A stretch of DNA of 64,000 bases from Bacteroidales bacterium (GTDB lineage: Bacteria > Bacteroidota > Bacteroidia > Bacteroidales > Muribaculaceae), in contig JAAVFI010000035.1 in assembly GCA_014800815.1 (NCBI GenBank), positions 1 through 64,000 on the forward strand. Direction: 5' to 3'. A program made the position numbers and the translations under genes. The notes beneath the pieces were generated by a model that saw only the letters and a list, made by a program, of their open reading frames with translations, was not told the DNA's origin and did no database searches. Shown in pieces: positions 1 to 9,494 of the stretch (the stretch's first letter is position 1; the number at the start of each line of letters is the position of its first letter).

Positions 1-83
1 CACACCTCCCACACCTCCCATACCTCCCAAGCCCATTTCCCCACCGCCGACATCTACCCGCACACATCCCACCTCTCGCACCA

Positions 84-91
84 TATTTTTG
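84..91 (+). promoter_or_regulatory. -7 promoter element of the first gene
   Basis: TATTTTTG matches the Bacteroidetes -7 consensus TAnnTTTG. It ends 7 nt before the ATG at 99, so transcription would begin at or next to the start codon and the mRNA would be leaderless. No clear TTTG lies 20 nt upstream; that stretch is a C-rich run with CACACCTCCC-like repeats. Confidence 0.5.
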
Positions 92-98
92 CAGAGAT

Positions 99-818
99 AT
101 GCGCCGCTTCCTCGACATAACCGCAGAATTCGCTCGGTGGTTTGGACGTTCCCTCCGTTGGTGGGAGCGCAACATCATTTTTACTTTAGAGCGACAGCGA
201 CGTCGTCGCGGCGGCATCAACGTGCAGGTCGTAGACTATCCCGATACCGACTCCACCGAGGTGCTCATCGGCTACATAAACTGGCTTATGACCCTCACGC
301 CCGAACTCGACCTCGTGCTCGTAGATCGTAGCATCAAAGAGGCCCACGCCTTAGAGTACAAGTTCGTCCGTCGTCCGCTCGCCATAGCGTCACAGCGTAG
401 ACCGAATGCCCTCAGAGGCACGAATTTCAACATTCTCTACGCCCACGACCTCAACCGCAAGAAAGCACAGGAACTATTCAGGTATGCGCATCCTGTCTTT
501 CTCGACCTGCCGTGCTACATCATCATCTACCACAGCTGCGCGGGCACTCGCAACCCCGACTTCCCGCCTTGCGTAGAGCGCGACATCTCTATCAGCGCAT
601 ACCGCGCATATCGTCGAAAGGCCATGGAGGATCTGCCTGCGAAGGCCGCTCCCATGACCACCTATTTCCTCATCCCCGTCTCTTCGCCTCAGAAGCCGCC
701 ACCCGAGGGCGTAGGTTCGGACCCGACTATGGAGGGTCTGGACTTCTACACCCTGGCGGCAGCTGCCCCGCACACGATGAGCCTCACGGCTCACACCTCG
801 CAGCGAAGAGGAAATTGA
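99..818 (+). CDS. hypothetical protein, 239 aa
   Basis: I do not recognise this protein. The N-terminus is basic and aromatic (RRFLDITAEFARWFGRSLRW), followed by an arginine-rich patch near residue 35 (RQRRRRGG). The middle (about 45-150) mixes hydrophobic strands and acidic residues in a way that suggests a soluble alpha/beta fold, with LDLVLVDRS near 75-83. The last 60 residues are rich in proline, serine and alanine and look disordered. No signal peptide or membrane helix is seen. The start is chosen because a -7 promoter element ends 7 nt upstream. It stands alone, upstream of a nucleotidyltransferase with its own promoter. Overlapping frames at 89-331, 512-823 and 474-821 are weaker. Confidence 0.55.
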   Translation: MRRFLDITAEFARWFGRSLRWWERNIIFTLERQRRRRGGINVQVVDYPDTDSTEVLIGYINWLMTLTPELDLVLVDRSIKEAHALEYKFVRRPLAIASQRRPNALRGTNFNILYAHDLNRKKAQELFRYAHPVFLDLPCYIIIYHSCAGTRNPDFPPCVERDISISAYRAYRRKAMEDLPAKAAPMTTYFLIPVSSPQKPPPEGVGSDPTMEGLDFYTLAAAAPHTMSLTAHTSQRRGN

Positions 819-897
819 CATGATGAAAAAATCTTACGCGCGCATAAATCTTGACTTCGCACGAAACTGATTTGGCTCTTCTTATCGAAAATTTCAT

Positions 898-905
898 TAT
901 CTTTG
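898..905 (+). promoter_or_regulatory. -7 promoter element of the nucleotidyltransferase gene
   Basis: TATCTTTG fits TAnnTTTG exactly and lies 26 nt before the ATG at 932. It argues against the longer reading frame that opens at 851, whose first codons would be upstream of the transcription start. Confidence 0.6.
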
Positions 906-931
906 CAGATTTATCAAATCGCAACAAAAAG

Positions 932-1525
932 ATGAATCAGAAAGAGATTAATGAATTGGCGGCCGCCAATCAGCGCAAAGCTCACGAGGTTTACGCCTCA
1001 TCAGGCATTCCGCAGGTGTGGGAAGATGCCGGTTGCAGGGTCGAACTTATCGGCTCTCTGAAAATGGGGCTATTGGCCTCTCACCGCGACATCGACATCC
1101 ACGTGTACTCTTCCGGAATTACCGAGGAATCAACCTTTGCCGTTGCTGCCGGTATGGCGGCTTTGCCCGGAGTTCAGGAAATTACTTGTATCAACGGACT
1201 TCACACCGATGAGCACTGCATGGCTTGGCACGTAAAATATCTTACTCCCGACGGCGAGCAGTGGAAATTCGATATTATACATATCGAGAGCGGGACGGAG
1301 TACGATGGTTACTTTGAGCGCATGGCCGGGAGAATAATGAATGTTATCACTCCTGAGCAGCGCGAACTTATCCTTCGTATGAAATTCGAAACGCCCGAAG
1401 CCGAGATTATCCACGGAGTAGAGTACTACGAGGCTGTAATTGCCGACGGTATCTCAACTCTTGATGAACTGCGCAAATGGCTCCCCGAGCACCGGGCCAA
1501 AGCTCCTTACTACTGGATTCCGTAG
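932..1525 (+). CDS. nucleotidyltransferase-fold protein, 197 aa
   Basis: Residues about 37-57 carry the polymerase-beta-type nucleotidyltransferase signature: a GS pair (ELIGSLKMG) followed by RDIDIHVYS, where DID supplies two metal-binding aspartates. A third acidic position may be in WKFDIIHIE near residue 112. The substrate is unknown; stand-alone members of this fold include toxin-like, antibiotic-modifying and tRNA-related enzymes. The ATG at 932 is chosen because a -7 element sits just upstream and the 27 extra residues from 851 look non-coding. It is monocistronic and converges on purT. A PII-uridylyltransferase role is unlikely, since no other domain is present. Confidence 0.7.
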   Translation: MNQKEINELAAANQRKAHEVYASSGIPQVWEDAGCRVELIGSLKMGLLASHRDIDIHVYSSGITEESTFAVAAGMAALPGVQEITCINGLHTDEHCMAWHVKYLTPDGEQWKFDIIHIESGTEYDGYFERMAGRIMNVITPEQRELILRMKFETPEAEIIHGVEYYEAVIADGISTLDELRKWLPEHRAKAPYYWIP

Positions 1526-1544
1526 AGCAAAATGCCAAAATAAC

Positions 1545-1578
1545 TACGGGCACACCCTCCGAAAAGGATGCGCCCGTA
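1545..1578. terminator. hairpin between convergent genes
   Basis: TACGGGC (1545-1551) pairs with GCCCGTA (1572-1578), with a small inner TCC/GGA stem. It sits between the stops of the nucleotidyltransferase (1525) and purT (1599), so it could end transcription from both sides. The T-tracts are short. Confidence 0.45.
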
Positions 1579-1598
1579 AATCTTAGCTGAGCAGCAGC

Positions 1599-2783
1599 TT
1601 ATTTCACTGTCACTTCGAGAGCCTCGTAAGCCTTTTCTGCCTTGGCACGAGCTGCTTCGACGGTTTCGTCGGAAGCAAGGATAACGCCCATGCGGCGGTG
1701 TCCCTTGACTTCGGGCTTGCCGAAGATGCGGAGCTGGGTAGCGGGAGCCGCGAGAACTTCTTCGAGGTTGCCGAAGATTACTTCTTTGGTGTCGCCTTCC
1801 ACTACGATAGCGCGCGATGCCGAAGGAGCAAGGAAGCGCACTTCGGGTACGGGGAGACCGAGCAGAGCGCGGGCGTGGAGTGCAAACTCGCTGAGTTCCT
1901 GCGATATCATGGTCACCATACCGGTGTCGTGGGGGCGGGGCGATACTTCGCTGAATATCACCTCGTCGCCCTTGATGAAGAGCTCAACGCCGAATATACC
2001 GTAGCCGCCGAGTGCGCCGGTGATTGCTGCTGCAACCTCCTGAGCCTTCGCAAGAGCCGCGGGAGTCATAGCCTGGGGCTGCCAGGAGTAGCGGTAGTCG
2101 CCGTTTACCTGGATGTGGCCGATAGGCGGGCAGAATACAGTGCCCGAAACGCTGCGTACGGTAAGGAGCGTAATTTCATAGTCGAAGTCTACGAAGCCTT
2201 CTACTATCACGCGGCCGGCACCTGCGCGACCTCCTTCCTGAGCCTCGCGCCATGCACCTTCGATGTCCTCAGCCTTGCGTACTGTCGACTGACCGTGGCC
2301 CGACGAACTCATCACGGGCTTTACTACCACGGGAAGACCGATTTCCTCAATCGCTGCCTTGAACTCATCGTAGTTCGAAGCAAAGCGGTAGGGCGATGTG
2401 GGCAGACCGAGTTCTTCGGCGGCAAGGCGGCGGATACCCTCACGGTTCATGGTGAGGAATGCGGCACGGGCTGTCGGAGTCACATTGTAGCCTTCCTTCT
2501 CAAGCTCAACGAGCATAGGAGTAGCTATCGCCTCGATTTCAGGGATTATGTGGTCAGGTTTTTCGATATGCACTATCTCGCGGAGCTTTTCGCCGTCGAG
2601 CATATCGAAAACGTAGGAGCGGTGAGCCACTTGCATGGCGGGAGCTCCGGCATACTTATCGCATGCCACCACCTCTACGCCGAGGCGCTGAAGCTCTATT
2701 GCCACTTCTTTACCGAGCTCCCCGCTGCCGAGGAGGAGGGCCTTGCGGCCAACTGATGTTCCTACTGAACCGATTTTTGCCAT
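1599..2783 (-). CDS. purT: formate-dependent phosphoribosylglycinamide formyltransferase PurT
   Basis: This ATP-grasp enzyme formylates glycinamide ribonucleotide using formate and ATP, the third step of purine synthesis, bypassing folate-dependent PurN. The 394-residue length matches PurT. Seen: an N-terminal dinucleotide-like loop ([20 protein letters not shown]), the ATP-grasp lysine region ([18 protein letters not shown]) and the C-terminal metal site ([16 protein letters not shown]). It is the last gene of the minus-strand run that starts at prfA and lies 10 nt after tatD. Confidence 0.95.
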   Translation of the reverse strand: MAKIGSVGTSVGRKALLLGSGELGKEVAIELQRLGVEVVACDKYAGAPAMQVAHRSYVFDMLDGEKLREIVHIEKPDHIIPEIEAIATPMLVELEKEGYNVTPTARAAFLTMNREGIRRLAAEELGLPTSPYRFASNYDEFKAAIEEIGLPVVVKPVMSSSGHGQSTVRKAEDIEGAWREAQEGGRAGAGRVIVEGFVDFDYEITLLTVRSVSGTVFCPPIGHIQVNGDYRYSWQPQAMTPAALAKAQEVAAAITGALGGYGIFGVELFIKGDEVIFSEVSPRPHDTGMVTMISQELSEFALHARALLGLPVPEVRFLAPSASRAIVVEGDTKEVIFGNLEEVLAAPATQLRIFGKPEVKGHRRMGVILASDETVEAARAKAEKAYEALEVTVK

Positions 2784-2793
2784 AATAATAATT

Positions 2794-3591
2794 TTATATT
2801 TGGATGTTCAAAAATTTCTTTGCGTTTTCTGTCGTAGCCTTTCGTACTTCGGCTATGTCCAGGCCCATACCGTCGGCAATGGCGTCAGCTACCAGAGGCA
2901 TCAGTGCCGTTTCATTTCTTTTTCCGCGGTAGGGTACGGGAGTGAGGTAGGGAGAGTCTGTCTCCGTCAGGATTCGGTCTATACCGATATGCGGGAGCAC
3001 AGACTTGAGTCCTGAATTCTTGAAGGTGACAATTCCGTTGATACCGAAATAATAGTCACCCACACGGCGTATCGCATCCACATCTGCCTCCGTGCCTCCG
3101 AAACTGTGGAACACGGCCTTTACTCCTTTGTGACCGCTGAGCACCTCAAGAGTTTCGGCGAGGGCATCGCGGCTGTGGATGAGTACGGGCAACCCGAACT
3201 CCTCGGCTTTGGCGAGCTGAATGTCGAAGGCCTCAAGCTGCCTCGGGAGCGATTCCTTCTCCCAGTAGAGGTCCATTCCTATTTCGCCCACGGCCTTGTA
3301 GAGCCCCGGATTAGCGGCTATCAGATTCATCATCTCCTCAATGGTCTCCTTCCAGTCCTCTTTAAGTTCGGTAGGATGCAGACCCATTGAGATAAGGGTG
3401 TTGTCGGGTCGAAGCTCATGCAGCTTGCGGATAGGCTCGATGCTTTCGCGGTCGACATTGGCAAACATCATCAGCTCGACTCCCGCGGCAACGGCTCTGT
3501 CGACGGCGGCGCATTGCCCCTCCAACGAGCCCGCGGCTTGCCCCTCGATGTCGAATTCAGGACCGTAGATATGTGTGTGCGTATCTATCAT
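2794..3591 (-). CDS. TatD-family metal-dependent hydrolase
   Basis: A TIM-barrel amidohydrolase-type protein of 265 residues. It opens with [10 protein letters not shown], giving the HxH metal ligands at residues 5 and 7. Later ligands are visible in [27 protein letters not shown] and LTETDSPYL. Family members are metal-dependent DNases or D-aminoacyl-tRNA deacylases, and the role here cannot be fixed by sequence. Its ATG overlaps the stop of the prenyl synthase by 4 nt (ATGA), which indicates translational coupling. Confidence 0.9.
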   Translation of the reverse strand: MIDTHTHIYGPEFDIEGQAAGSLEGQCAAVDRAVAAGVELMMFANVDRESIEPIRKLHELRPDNTLISMGLHPTELKEDWKETIEEMMNLIAANPGLYKAVGEIGMDLYWEKESLPRQLEAFDIQLAKAEEFGLPVLIHSRDALAETLEVLSGHKGVKAVFHSFGGTEADVDAIRRVGDYYFGINGIVTFKNSGLKSVLPHIGIDRILTETDSPYLTPVPYRGKRNETALMPLVADAIADGMGLDIAEVRKATTENAKKFLNIQI

Positions 3592-4550
3592 TTCTGTCGC
3601 GTACAGGCTTTGAGTGCGAGATTGTCAAAAAATTCACGGGCTGCCTCAGGCATACTTACCGAGGCGATAGCCTCTTTAGCCTGATTGCTGAATGAGCGCG
3701 CGGTCTCGTCGCAAAGGCGGTCAAGGCCGAGCGAACGGTAGAGCGAGCGCATCGCCTCAACTTTCTCCTCAGGATTGCTTATAGCCGCAGCTGCCGCTGT
3801 TTCGGCCGGTGCTTCCTTCTCGGCCATTATTCTCAGCCATGTCTTCTTGTCGCAGAGAATATCTCCGCCGATTTCCTTGCCGAATACGGCAGGATCGCCG
3901 AAAGTATCGAGCCAGTCGTCGCGCATCTGGAACGACAACCCGTAGAGCATTCCGTAGTCGTAGAACCGTCGGCATGTGTCGGCATCGGCACCCGCTAATT
4001 CGGCACCCATGCGGCAGGCACAACCGATGAGCACCGAGGTCTTCAGAGTAATCATCTCCATATATTCCTCTACGCTCACATCGCTGCGGCTCTCGAATTC
4101 CATGTCGAGCTGCTGACCTTCGTAAATCTCCATAGCCGTCTTGCTGAATAGGCGGAAAATCTTGGCGAAGTGCTCGCCCGAGCCGTCCGCAATCATATCG
4201 TAGGCAAGCGTGAGCATGGCGTCGCCCGAGAGAATAGCCGAAGCCGTATCCCACTTTACGTGTACCGTAGGACGGCCTCGACGCACTTCAGCGCGGTCCA
4301 TTACATCGTCGTGCAGAAGCGTGAAGTTGTGAAACATCTCTATGGCGCAGGCCTGATTGATTATCTCATGAGGGTCGCGGCCCGAAAGTGCGGCATATGT
4401 AGCCATGCACACTGCCGGGCGCACTCGTTTGCCTCCGGTTTCAAAAGTATATTTGACCGGTTCAAACAGACCGGGCGCTGTGGTCGGATAGCTAAGCTCG
4501 GCCAGATATCGGTCGGCTTCAGTTCCGAGATATTCAAGAGTGTATTCCAT
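3588..4550 (-). CDS. polyprenyl (isoprenoid diphosphate) synthase
   Basis: A trans-prenyltransferase of 320 residues that condenses IPP with allylic diphosphates. The first aspartate-rich motif is DDVMD (81-85) and the second is DDWLD (211-215). GGKRVRP near residue 39 binds substrate. The residue five before the first motif is aromatic (F76), which in this family usually limits products to C15-C20, so a farnesyl or geranylgeranyl diphosphate synthase is likely rather than the long menaquinone-tail enzyme. It lies 10 nt after the TonB receptor and overlaps tatD by 4 nt. Confidence 0.88.
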   Translation of the reverse strand: MEYTLEYLGTEADRYLAELSYPTTAPGLFEPVKYTFETGGKRVRPAVCMATYAALSGRDPHEIINQACAIEMFHNFTLLHDDVMDRAEVRRGRPTVHVKWDTASAILSGDAMLTLAYDMIADGSGEHFAKIFRLFSKTAMEIYEGQQLDMEFESRSDVSVEEYMEMITLKTSVLIGCACRMGAELAGADADTCRRFYDYGMLYGLSFQMRDDWLDTFGDPAVFGKEIGGDILCDKKTWLRIMAEKEAPAETAAAAAISNPEEKVEAMRSLYRSLGLDRLCDETARSFSNQAKEAIASVSMPEAAREFFDNLALKACTRQK

Positions 4551-4560
4551 GTCTTACGTA

Positions 4561-6807
4561 TTATAATATTACTCTAAGCGTGGCTCCGAACTGGCGCGGC
4601 GTACCGTGCTGCACAAACTCGTTGCCCATAGAGAGGAAATAGAATGTATCGTAGCGTGTATTGCTAAGGTTGCGTGCCCACAGGCGCAGAGTCCAGTGCT
4701 GTGCATGAAATCCTACCGAAAGGCCGGGGAGACAGTAGAGAGGCTGACGGGCCGTGTTGGCTTCGTTCCAGTATATCTCGCCCGCGCACCTTGCCGTGGC
4801 CTGAACCGACGGAGTTACGCCGAGAAATTCGAGAGGCGTCGCTCTGTAGTTGACCTCGGCAAAGACTGTGTGTGAGGGGGCGTAGGGAAGATGCTTGCCG
4901 CGATAGTCGGCACGTCCGTCGTTGTATTTGCGGAATGTAGCGTTGGTATAGCCATACGATACATTCGCCGACAAATCGGAGTTGACATCCCAGTTCGCGG
5001 TAAATTCGGCTCCGAAACTGCGTGTACGCCCTGCATTGGTCATTATTCGTCCGGTGGTAGTGCCATCGGGGAACGTTGTCAGCTGCTGATTGCGGCAGTC
5101 GATGTAGAATAGTGCCACGTCGGCCTTAAGGCTGCGGTCGGGCAGGAGTGTGGAGTGAAAACCTGCCTCATAGTTGAAACTCGTTTCAGGCTTGTACATC
5201 ACTATATCTTCGAGCTTGTAGAGAGCACTCATGCCGAGTTCGGCCATAAGGCTCTGCTGGAGCACGTCGCTGAACATCTGAGTATTGAAGCCTCCCGCCT
5301 TGTAGCCTTTCGAGAATGTGAAGTAGGGAGTGATGCGGTCGGCCTTATACGATACCGTAAGTTTCGGCAGAAATTCCACGAAAGTGCGGTCGAGCGAACC
5401 CGTCTCATTGAGGTTGATATCGCGGTGAGAGTAGAGTTCCTCGCTGCCGTCAGGCAGTCGGTGCATAGTGTCGTAGCCTGTGTTGGTGCAACTGTGGTAG
5501 TCAAGAGTCGAGTGCTCTATATCGAGTCGGAGGCCGGCCTCGAATCGCCAGTTCCCCAGGTCGTAGGTGCTCTCGTGATATATCGCAAAACCGCCGCTGC
5601 CAAGAGTGAAATCACTGCCGAGAGTGAAAGCGCGTTTGCTCCAGCGTATCGGGTACTCGGGATTGTATTTATTCCAGTGCGATTCGATAAGCTGCTCTAT
5701 GCCTGTGTTCTTGAATGTCACCGGCGCGTGCATGTCGGTACTCTTGTAGAAGCCGAATACGCCGCCGAGCCACGAGTAATTTCCTCGTGCGCCGCGGGTA
5801 AAGAGGTCTTCGGTAAACGCCCACTCCTTTCGCGCCTGCGTGAGGGTGAAGTAGTCGGCGGGGAGGAAATCCTGGTCGAGTCGCATGCTGTCGTCGAGAT
5901 ACTGAACGGAGGTAATCGACGTAACCACAACGCGTTTTCCCGCCCATGCCACCGTCAGACCGTCGGCAAACGAAGTGCGTCGGTAGCTGCACGTATCATT
6001 GTAGGCTATCTTCCCCGTGGCGAGCGATGCGTAGGGATATCCCCCTTGTCGGGCAACAGATACCACGGCGGTATTGCTCAGCGACAGGCGCGCCGAGGGC
6101 TGCCAGGCTGTCTTCCATCGCACCGACCCCGAATTTTCGGTGTCGAGCTTTTTGCCTGAGTATTCGTTACGGTAGAATCCGTCGGTGTGGCGGAACTGAC
6201 CGCTGACGCTCATGCCGAGTTGCGGACGGAGAAGTCCGTACCACGCTCCTGAAATGGCCGTAGTGTTTGCCGTACCGTATTCGGCAGAGGCTCGCACGCC
6301 CTGAGTCTTGAGCGGCGAAAGAGTGCGGATATTTATCTGTCCGCCCATTGTGTTGCGTCCGTTGAGCACCGACTGGGCGCCGCGGAGCACCTCGATGTTC
6401 TCAATATCGGTAACATCGAAGTCGTAGTTGTCTTTGTTGAGATAAGGAATATTGTCGACGGTAAGACCCACTACAGGTTGGTCGATGCGTGCTCCCAGGC
6501 CGCGCACGTATATCGACGATGTCATTCGCGAGCCGTAGTCGGGCATGTAGAAGTTGGGAGCCACGAGGCTTACACCCTTGACGGCATCTATACCGAGGCG
6601 GCGCGACTCTGCTCCCGAAATCTCCGTAATGGCTTCGACGGCATCTGCTCCTGTCGGGTTGAACTTCAATCCGAGTACCTCGAGCGGACGCAGCGTGTGT
6701 TCGCGGCGCACCGAGTCGGGGCGAGCCTCTCCGGCACGTACCGAAGTACCGGCGGCTGCCAGCAGCATCAGGCAGGCCGTCAGGCCTTCTCGGAGAGTTC
6801 GAGCCAT
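4561..6807 (-). CDS. TonB-dependent outer-membrane receptor
   Basis: A 748-residue receptor with an N-terminal signal peptide (LTACLMLLAAAGTSVRAG). The plug domain covers about residues 40-165 (YVRGLGARIDQPVVGLTVDN; VLRGAQSVLNGRNTMGGQINI), and a 22-strand barrel follows, ending in FGATLRVIL. It lacks the SusC-type N-terminal carboxypeptidase-like domain and has no SusD partner, so it fits metal-chelate or vitamin uptake better than glycan uptake. I see no substrate clue. Its start overlaps the end of the ABC-F gene by 28 nt, an unusual overlap that ties it to the housekeeping run around it. Confidence 0.88.
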   Translation of the reverse strand: MARTLREGLTACLMLLAAAGTSVRAGEARPDSVRREHTLRPLEVLGLKFNPTGADAVEAITEISGAESRRLGIDAVKGVSLVAPNFYMPDYGSRMTSSIYVRGLGARIDQPVVGLTVDNIPYLNKDNYDFDVTDIENIEVLRGAQSVLNGRNTMGGQINIRTLSPLKTQGVRASAEYGTANTTAISGAWYGLLRPQLGMSVSGQFRHTDGFYRNEYSGKKLDTENSGSVRWKTAWQPSARLSLSNTAVVSVARQGGYPYASLATGKIAYNDTCSYRRTSFADGLTVAWAGKRVVVTSITSVQYLDDSMRLDQDFLPADYFTLTQARKEWAFTEDLFTRGARGNYSWLGGVFGFYKSTDMHAPVTFKNTGIEQLIESHWNKYNPEYPIRWSKRAFTLGSDFTLGSGGFAIYHESTYDLGNWRFEAGLRLDIEHSTLDYHSCTNTGYDTMHRLPDGSEELYSHRDINLNETGSLDRTFVEFLPKLTVSYKADRITPYFTFSKGYKAGGFNTQMFSDVLQQSLMAELGMSALYKLEDIVMYKPETSFNYEAGFHSTLLPDRSLKADVALFYIDCRNQQLTTFPDGTTTGRIMTNAGRTRSFGAEFTANWDVNSDLSANVSYGYTNATFRKYNDGRADYRGKHLPYAPSHTVFAEVNYRATPLEFLGVTPSVQATARCAGEIYWNEANTARQPLYCLPGLSVGFHAQHWTLRLWARNLSNTRYDTFYFLSMGNEFVQHGTPRQFGATLRVIL

Positions 6808-8639
6808 CTCATTTCTTTTTCGTCCAACAAATCTTTTATTTCGGAATAACGGGCCGACCGCTCATTAAAGTCGTCGCAACTTTCTCCCGATGCGAAGAAT
6901 GCTTCGAGCGACTCCTTCTCGGCGGTAAGAGCTTCAATCTCCACTCCGAGCTGCTCGAATTCCTTTTTCTCTTTGAACGACATTTTCGCCGGGCGCTCGG
7001 GGCGTTGCTTCGCTTGCTCCGCAACGGGTTTGGGCGCCGGCTTCTCCGCCTCCTTCTCAATCGAGTTGAGGTAGGTGCGGTAGTCGCTGTAGTTGCCGGG
7101 GAAATCTTTGATTACACCATCGCCTTCCATTACGAAGATATGGTCGACGATGTTGTCGAGGAAGTAGCGGTCGTGGCTGATCACTATCACACATCCCTTG
7201 AACGAGGCAAGGTATTCCTCAAGTATGCCCAGCGTGATGATGTCGAGGTCGTTGGTCGGCTCGTCGAGAATCAGGAAGTTGGGTTGGCGCATGAGCACCG
7301 TTGCCAGATGAAGGCGGCAGCGCTCGCCTCCGCTCAGGGTGTAGATATACTTCTGCTGGTCGGCGGGGCTGAAAAGGAATCGCTGCAGATACTGCATGGG
7401 AGCGATGCGCTGACCTTCGCCGAGGTCGATGTCGTCGGCAATCTCGCTCACGGCGTCGATTACCTTCTTGTTGTTGTCAAACGAGATGCCGTCCTGGCTG
7501 TAATAGCCGAAGCGCACGGTCTCGCCTACATTCCATTCGCCGGAGTCGGCGGGGATAAGTCCCTGGAGCAGTTTTATAAATGTGGATTTTCCCACACCGT
7601 TCACACCCACGATACCGAGTTTGTCGCCGGGGGCGAAAGTGTAGGTGAAATCGTCGAGAATCACCTTCTCTCCAAACTTCTTGCAGATGCCTTCCGCCTC
7701 GAAGATTTTGGAGCCGATGCGCGAACTTGCCGCGTCGAGTTTTACATTTTTCTCCTGACGCAGACCGCGGGCGCGCTCCTTGAGGTTGTAGAAATTGTCG
7801 ATGCGGAATTTCGCCTTTCCCGCGCGGGCCTGAGGCTGACGGCTCATCCACTCCTGCTCCTTGCGCAGAGTATTCTTGGCGCGTGCCACATCGGCTGCCA
7901 TAGCCTCGATGCGCTCGGCGCGGCGGCGCAGGTACATATCGTAGTTGCCCTCCACCTGAAAGAGACTTTCGTGGTCGAGCTCGATTATGCTCGAGCACAC
8001 ACGGTCGAGGAAATAACGGTCGTGGGTGACCATGAGCAGAGTGGCTCGGGAGCGCTTGAGATAGCCCTCCAGCCACTCGATAGTGGAGATGTCGAGGTGG
8101 TTGGTAGGCTCGTCGAGGATAAGGAATTCAGGCTCGCTGATTATGGTGCGTGCAATGGCAAGACGCTTGCGCTGTCCGCCGCTCATACGGTCGACCTGCT
8201 TGGACATGTCGGGGAGGCCGAGGCGGCTCAGAAGCTGGCGGAGACGGTCTTCGTAGTCCCATGCCGAGAGATTATCCATTTCGTGCACGGCTTTCTGACA
8301 ACGCTCCTCGTCGCCCGAAGCCATGGCGAGGGTATATTCCTTCACCACGTCGGAGCGGGGATCGTCGTTGTCGAGGGCGGCATCGAGCACGGTGGCTCCC
8401 GGCGCGAAATACGGGTCCTGCGGGAGATATCCTATGCGGAGACCGTTGCGCCATACCACAGCACCGCTGTCGGCAGCTTCCTGCCCCGCGAGAATGGAGA
8501 GCAGGGTACTCTTGCCTGTTCCGTTGCGGGCTACGATACCTATCTTGTCGCCCTCGTCGACACCGAAAGTGATGTCGCCGAAGAGCAGACGGTCGCCGTA
8601 GCTCTTGGTTAGATTTTCTACACTCAGCAGATTGGCCAT
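6780..8639 (-). CDS. ABC-F family ATPase (Uup-like)
   Basis: A soluble duplicated ATPase of 619 residues with no membrane domain. The first cassette has ARNGTGKST (Walker A, near 40), MSGGQRKRLAIAR (signature) and LILDEPTNHLD (Walker B). The second has GVNGVGKST, LSGGERCRLHLAT and LILDEPTNDLD. The linker between them is the ABC-F interdomain arm, rich in arginine and lysine. The last 90 residues are a charged, probably coiled-coil tail, as in Uup. ABC-F proteins act on ribosomes, and a resistance role is possible but not indicated. It is in the prfA run, 18 nt after pyrF. Confidence 0.92.
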   Translation of the reverse strand: MANLLSVENLTKSYGDRLLFGDITFGVDEGDKIGIVARNGTGKSTLLSILAGQEAADSGAVVWRNGLRIGYLPQDPYFAPGATVLDAALDNDDPRSDVVKEYTLAMASGDEERCQKAVHEMDNLSAWDYEDRLRQLLSRLGLPDMSKQVDRMSGGQRKRLAIARTIISEPEFLILDEPTNHLDISTIEWLEGYLKRSRATLLMVTHDRYFLDRVCSSIIELDHESLFQVEGNYDMYLRRRAERIEAMAADVARAKNTLRKEQEWMSRQPQARAGKAKFRIDNFYNLKERARGLRQEKNVKLDAASSRIGSKIFEAEGICKKFGEKVILDDFTYTFAPGDKLGIVGVNGVGKSTFIKLLQGLIPADSGEWNVGETVRFGYYSQDGISFDNNKKVIDAVSEIADDIDLGEGQRIAPMQYLQRFLFSPADQQKYIYTLSGGERCRLHLATVLMRQPNFLILDEPTNDLDIITLGILEEYLASFKGCVIVISHDRYFLDNIVDHIFVMEGDGVIKDFPGNYSDYRTYLNSIEKEAEKPAPKPVAEQAKQRPERPAKMSFKEKKEFEQLGVEIEALTAEKESLEAFFASGESCDDFNERSARYSEIKDLLDEKEMRWLELSEKA

Positions 8640-8657
8640 TATCGTCAGGTTTTAGAA

Positions 8658-9479
8658 TCAGTAGGGGAGGAGACTGCGCATGGTCTTGGCAACTTCGGCA
8701 GCGGCCTTTCCTGCTGCTTCGGCGAAGTCGGCTTCGGATGATGCGTAGATGATAGCGCGAGAGCTGTTGACAATGAGCCCGCACTCGTCTATCATGCCGT
8801 ATTTAGCCACGTCTTCGAGGCTGCCGCCCTGCGAACCCACACCGGGCACGAGGAGGAAGTGGCGGGGTGCCGACTCACGGATTTCGGTGAGGCTCTCGGC
8901 ACGGGTAGCTCCAACTACATACATGGTGTTGACGGGCGAACCCCAGTGACGTGAACGGCGGATAACGCGCTCGAACATGGGCACGCCTTTGCTGTCGGTC
9001 ACGGTCTCGAAGTCGGTAGCCGAAGGATTGGAGGTAAGGGCGAGGATGATGCTCCACTTGTCTTCATATGCGAGGAAGGGCTTCACCGAGTCTTCGCCCA
9101 TGTAGGGTGCGAGTGTCACGGCATCAACGTCCATCTTTTCGAAGAATGCGCGGGCGTAGAGCGATGCTGTGTTGCCTATGTCGCCGCGCTTAGCATCGGC
9201 GATGATAAACTGGTCGGGATATTTCTCGCGGATATAGCGCACGGTTTCCTCAAGAGCCTTCCAGCCGTCGGCGCCGAGGCTTTCGTAGAAAGCGGTGTTG
9301 GGCTTGTAGGCCACGCAGTAGGGAGCTGTAGCGTCGATGATAGCCTTGTTGAAAGCTACGATGCGCTCGCAGTCGGTACCTTCGATGCACGCGGGAATTT
9401 TTTTTATGTCGGTGTCAAGGCCTACGCAGAGGAAAGAGCCCTTGTTGAATATGTTTTCTACCAGTTCGTTACGTTTCAT
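8658..9479 (-). CDS. pyrF: orotidine 5'-phosphate decarboxylase
   Basis: This enzyme makes UMP from OMP, the last step of de novo pyrimidine synthesis. Its 273-residue length and sequence match the type-2 PyrF subfamily. The catalytic Asp-Lys pair is in [11 protein letters not shown] (Lys97), and the phosphate-binding region is [10 protein letters not shown]. It sits between the DUF4153 gene and the ABC-F gene with 15-18 nt gaps and probably shares their transcript. Confidence 0.95.
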   Translation of the reverse strand: MKRNELVENIFNKGSFLCVGLDTDIKKIPACIEGTDCERIVAFNKAIIDATAPYCVAYKPNTAFYESLGADGWKALEETVRYIREKYPDQFIIADAKRGDIGNTASLYARAFFEKMDVDAVTLAPYMGEDSVKPFLAYEDKWSIILALTSNPSATDFETVTDSKGVPMFERVIRRSRHWGSPVNTMYVVGATRAESLTEIRESAPRHFLLVPGVGSQGGSLEDVAKYGMIDECGLIVNSSRAIIYASSEADFAEAAGKAAAEVAKTMRSLLPY

Positions 9480-9494
9480 ATCGTGTTGTGTTAT

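Noticed and set aside
7005..8612. Long antisense frame of 535 codons
   Set aside because: It is the mirror of the ABC-F gene, whose ATPase motifs are all on the other strand. Similar long shadows at 1698-2756, 17274-18587 and 28771-30063 were rejected for the same reason.
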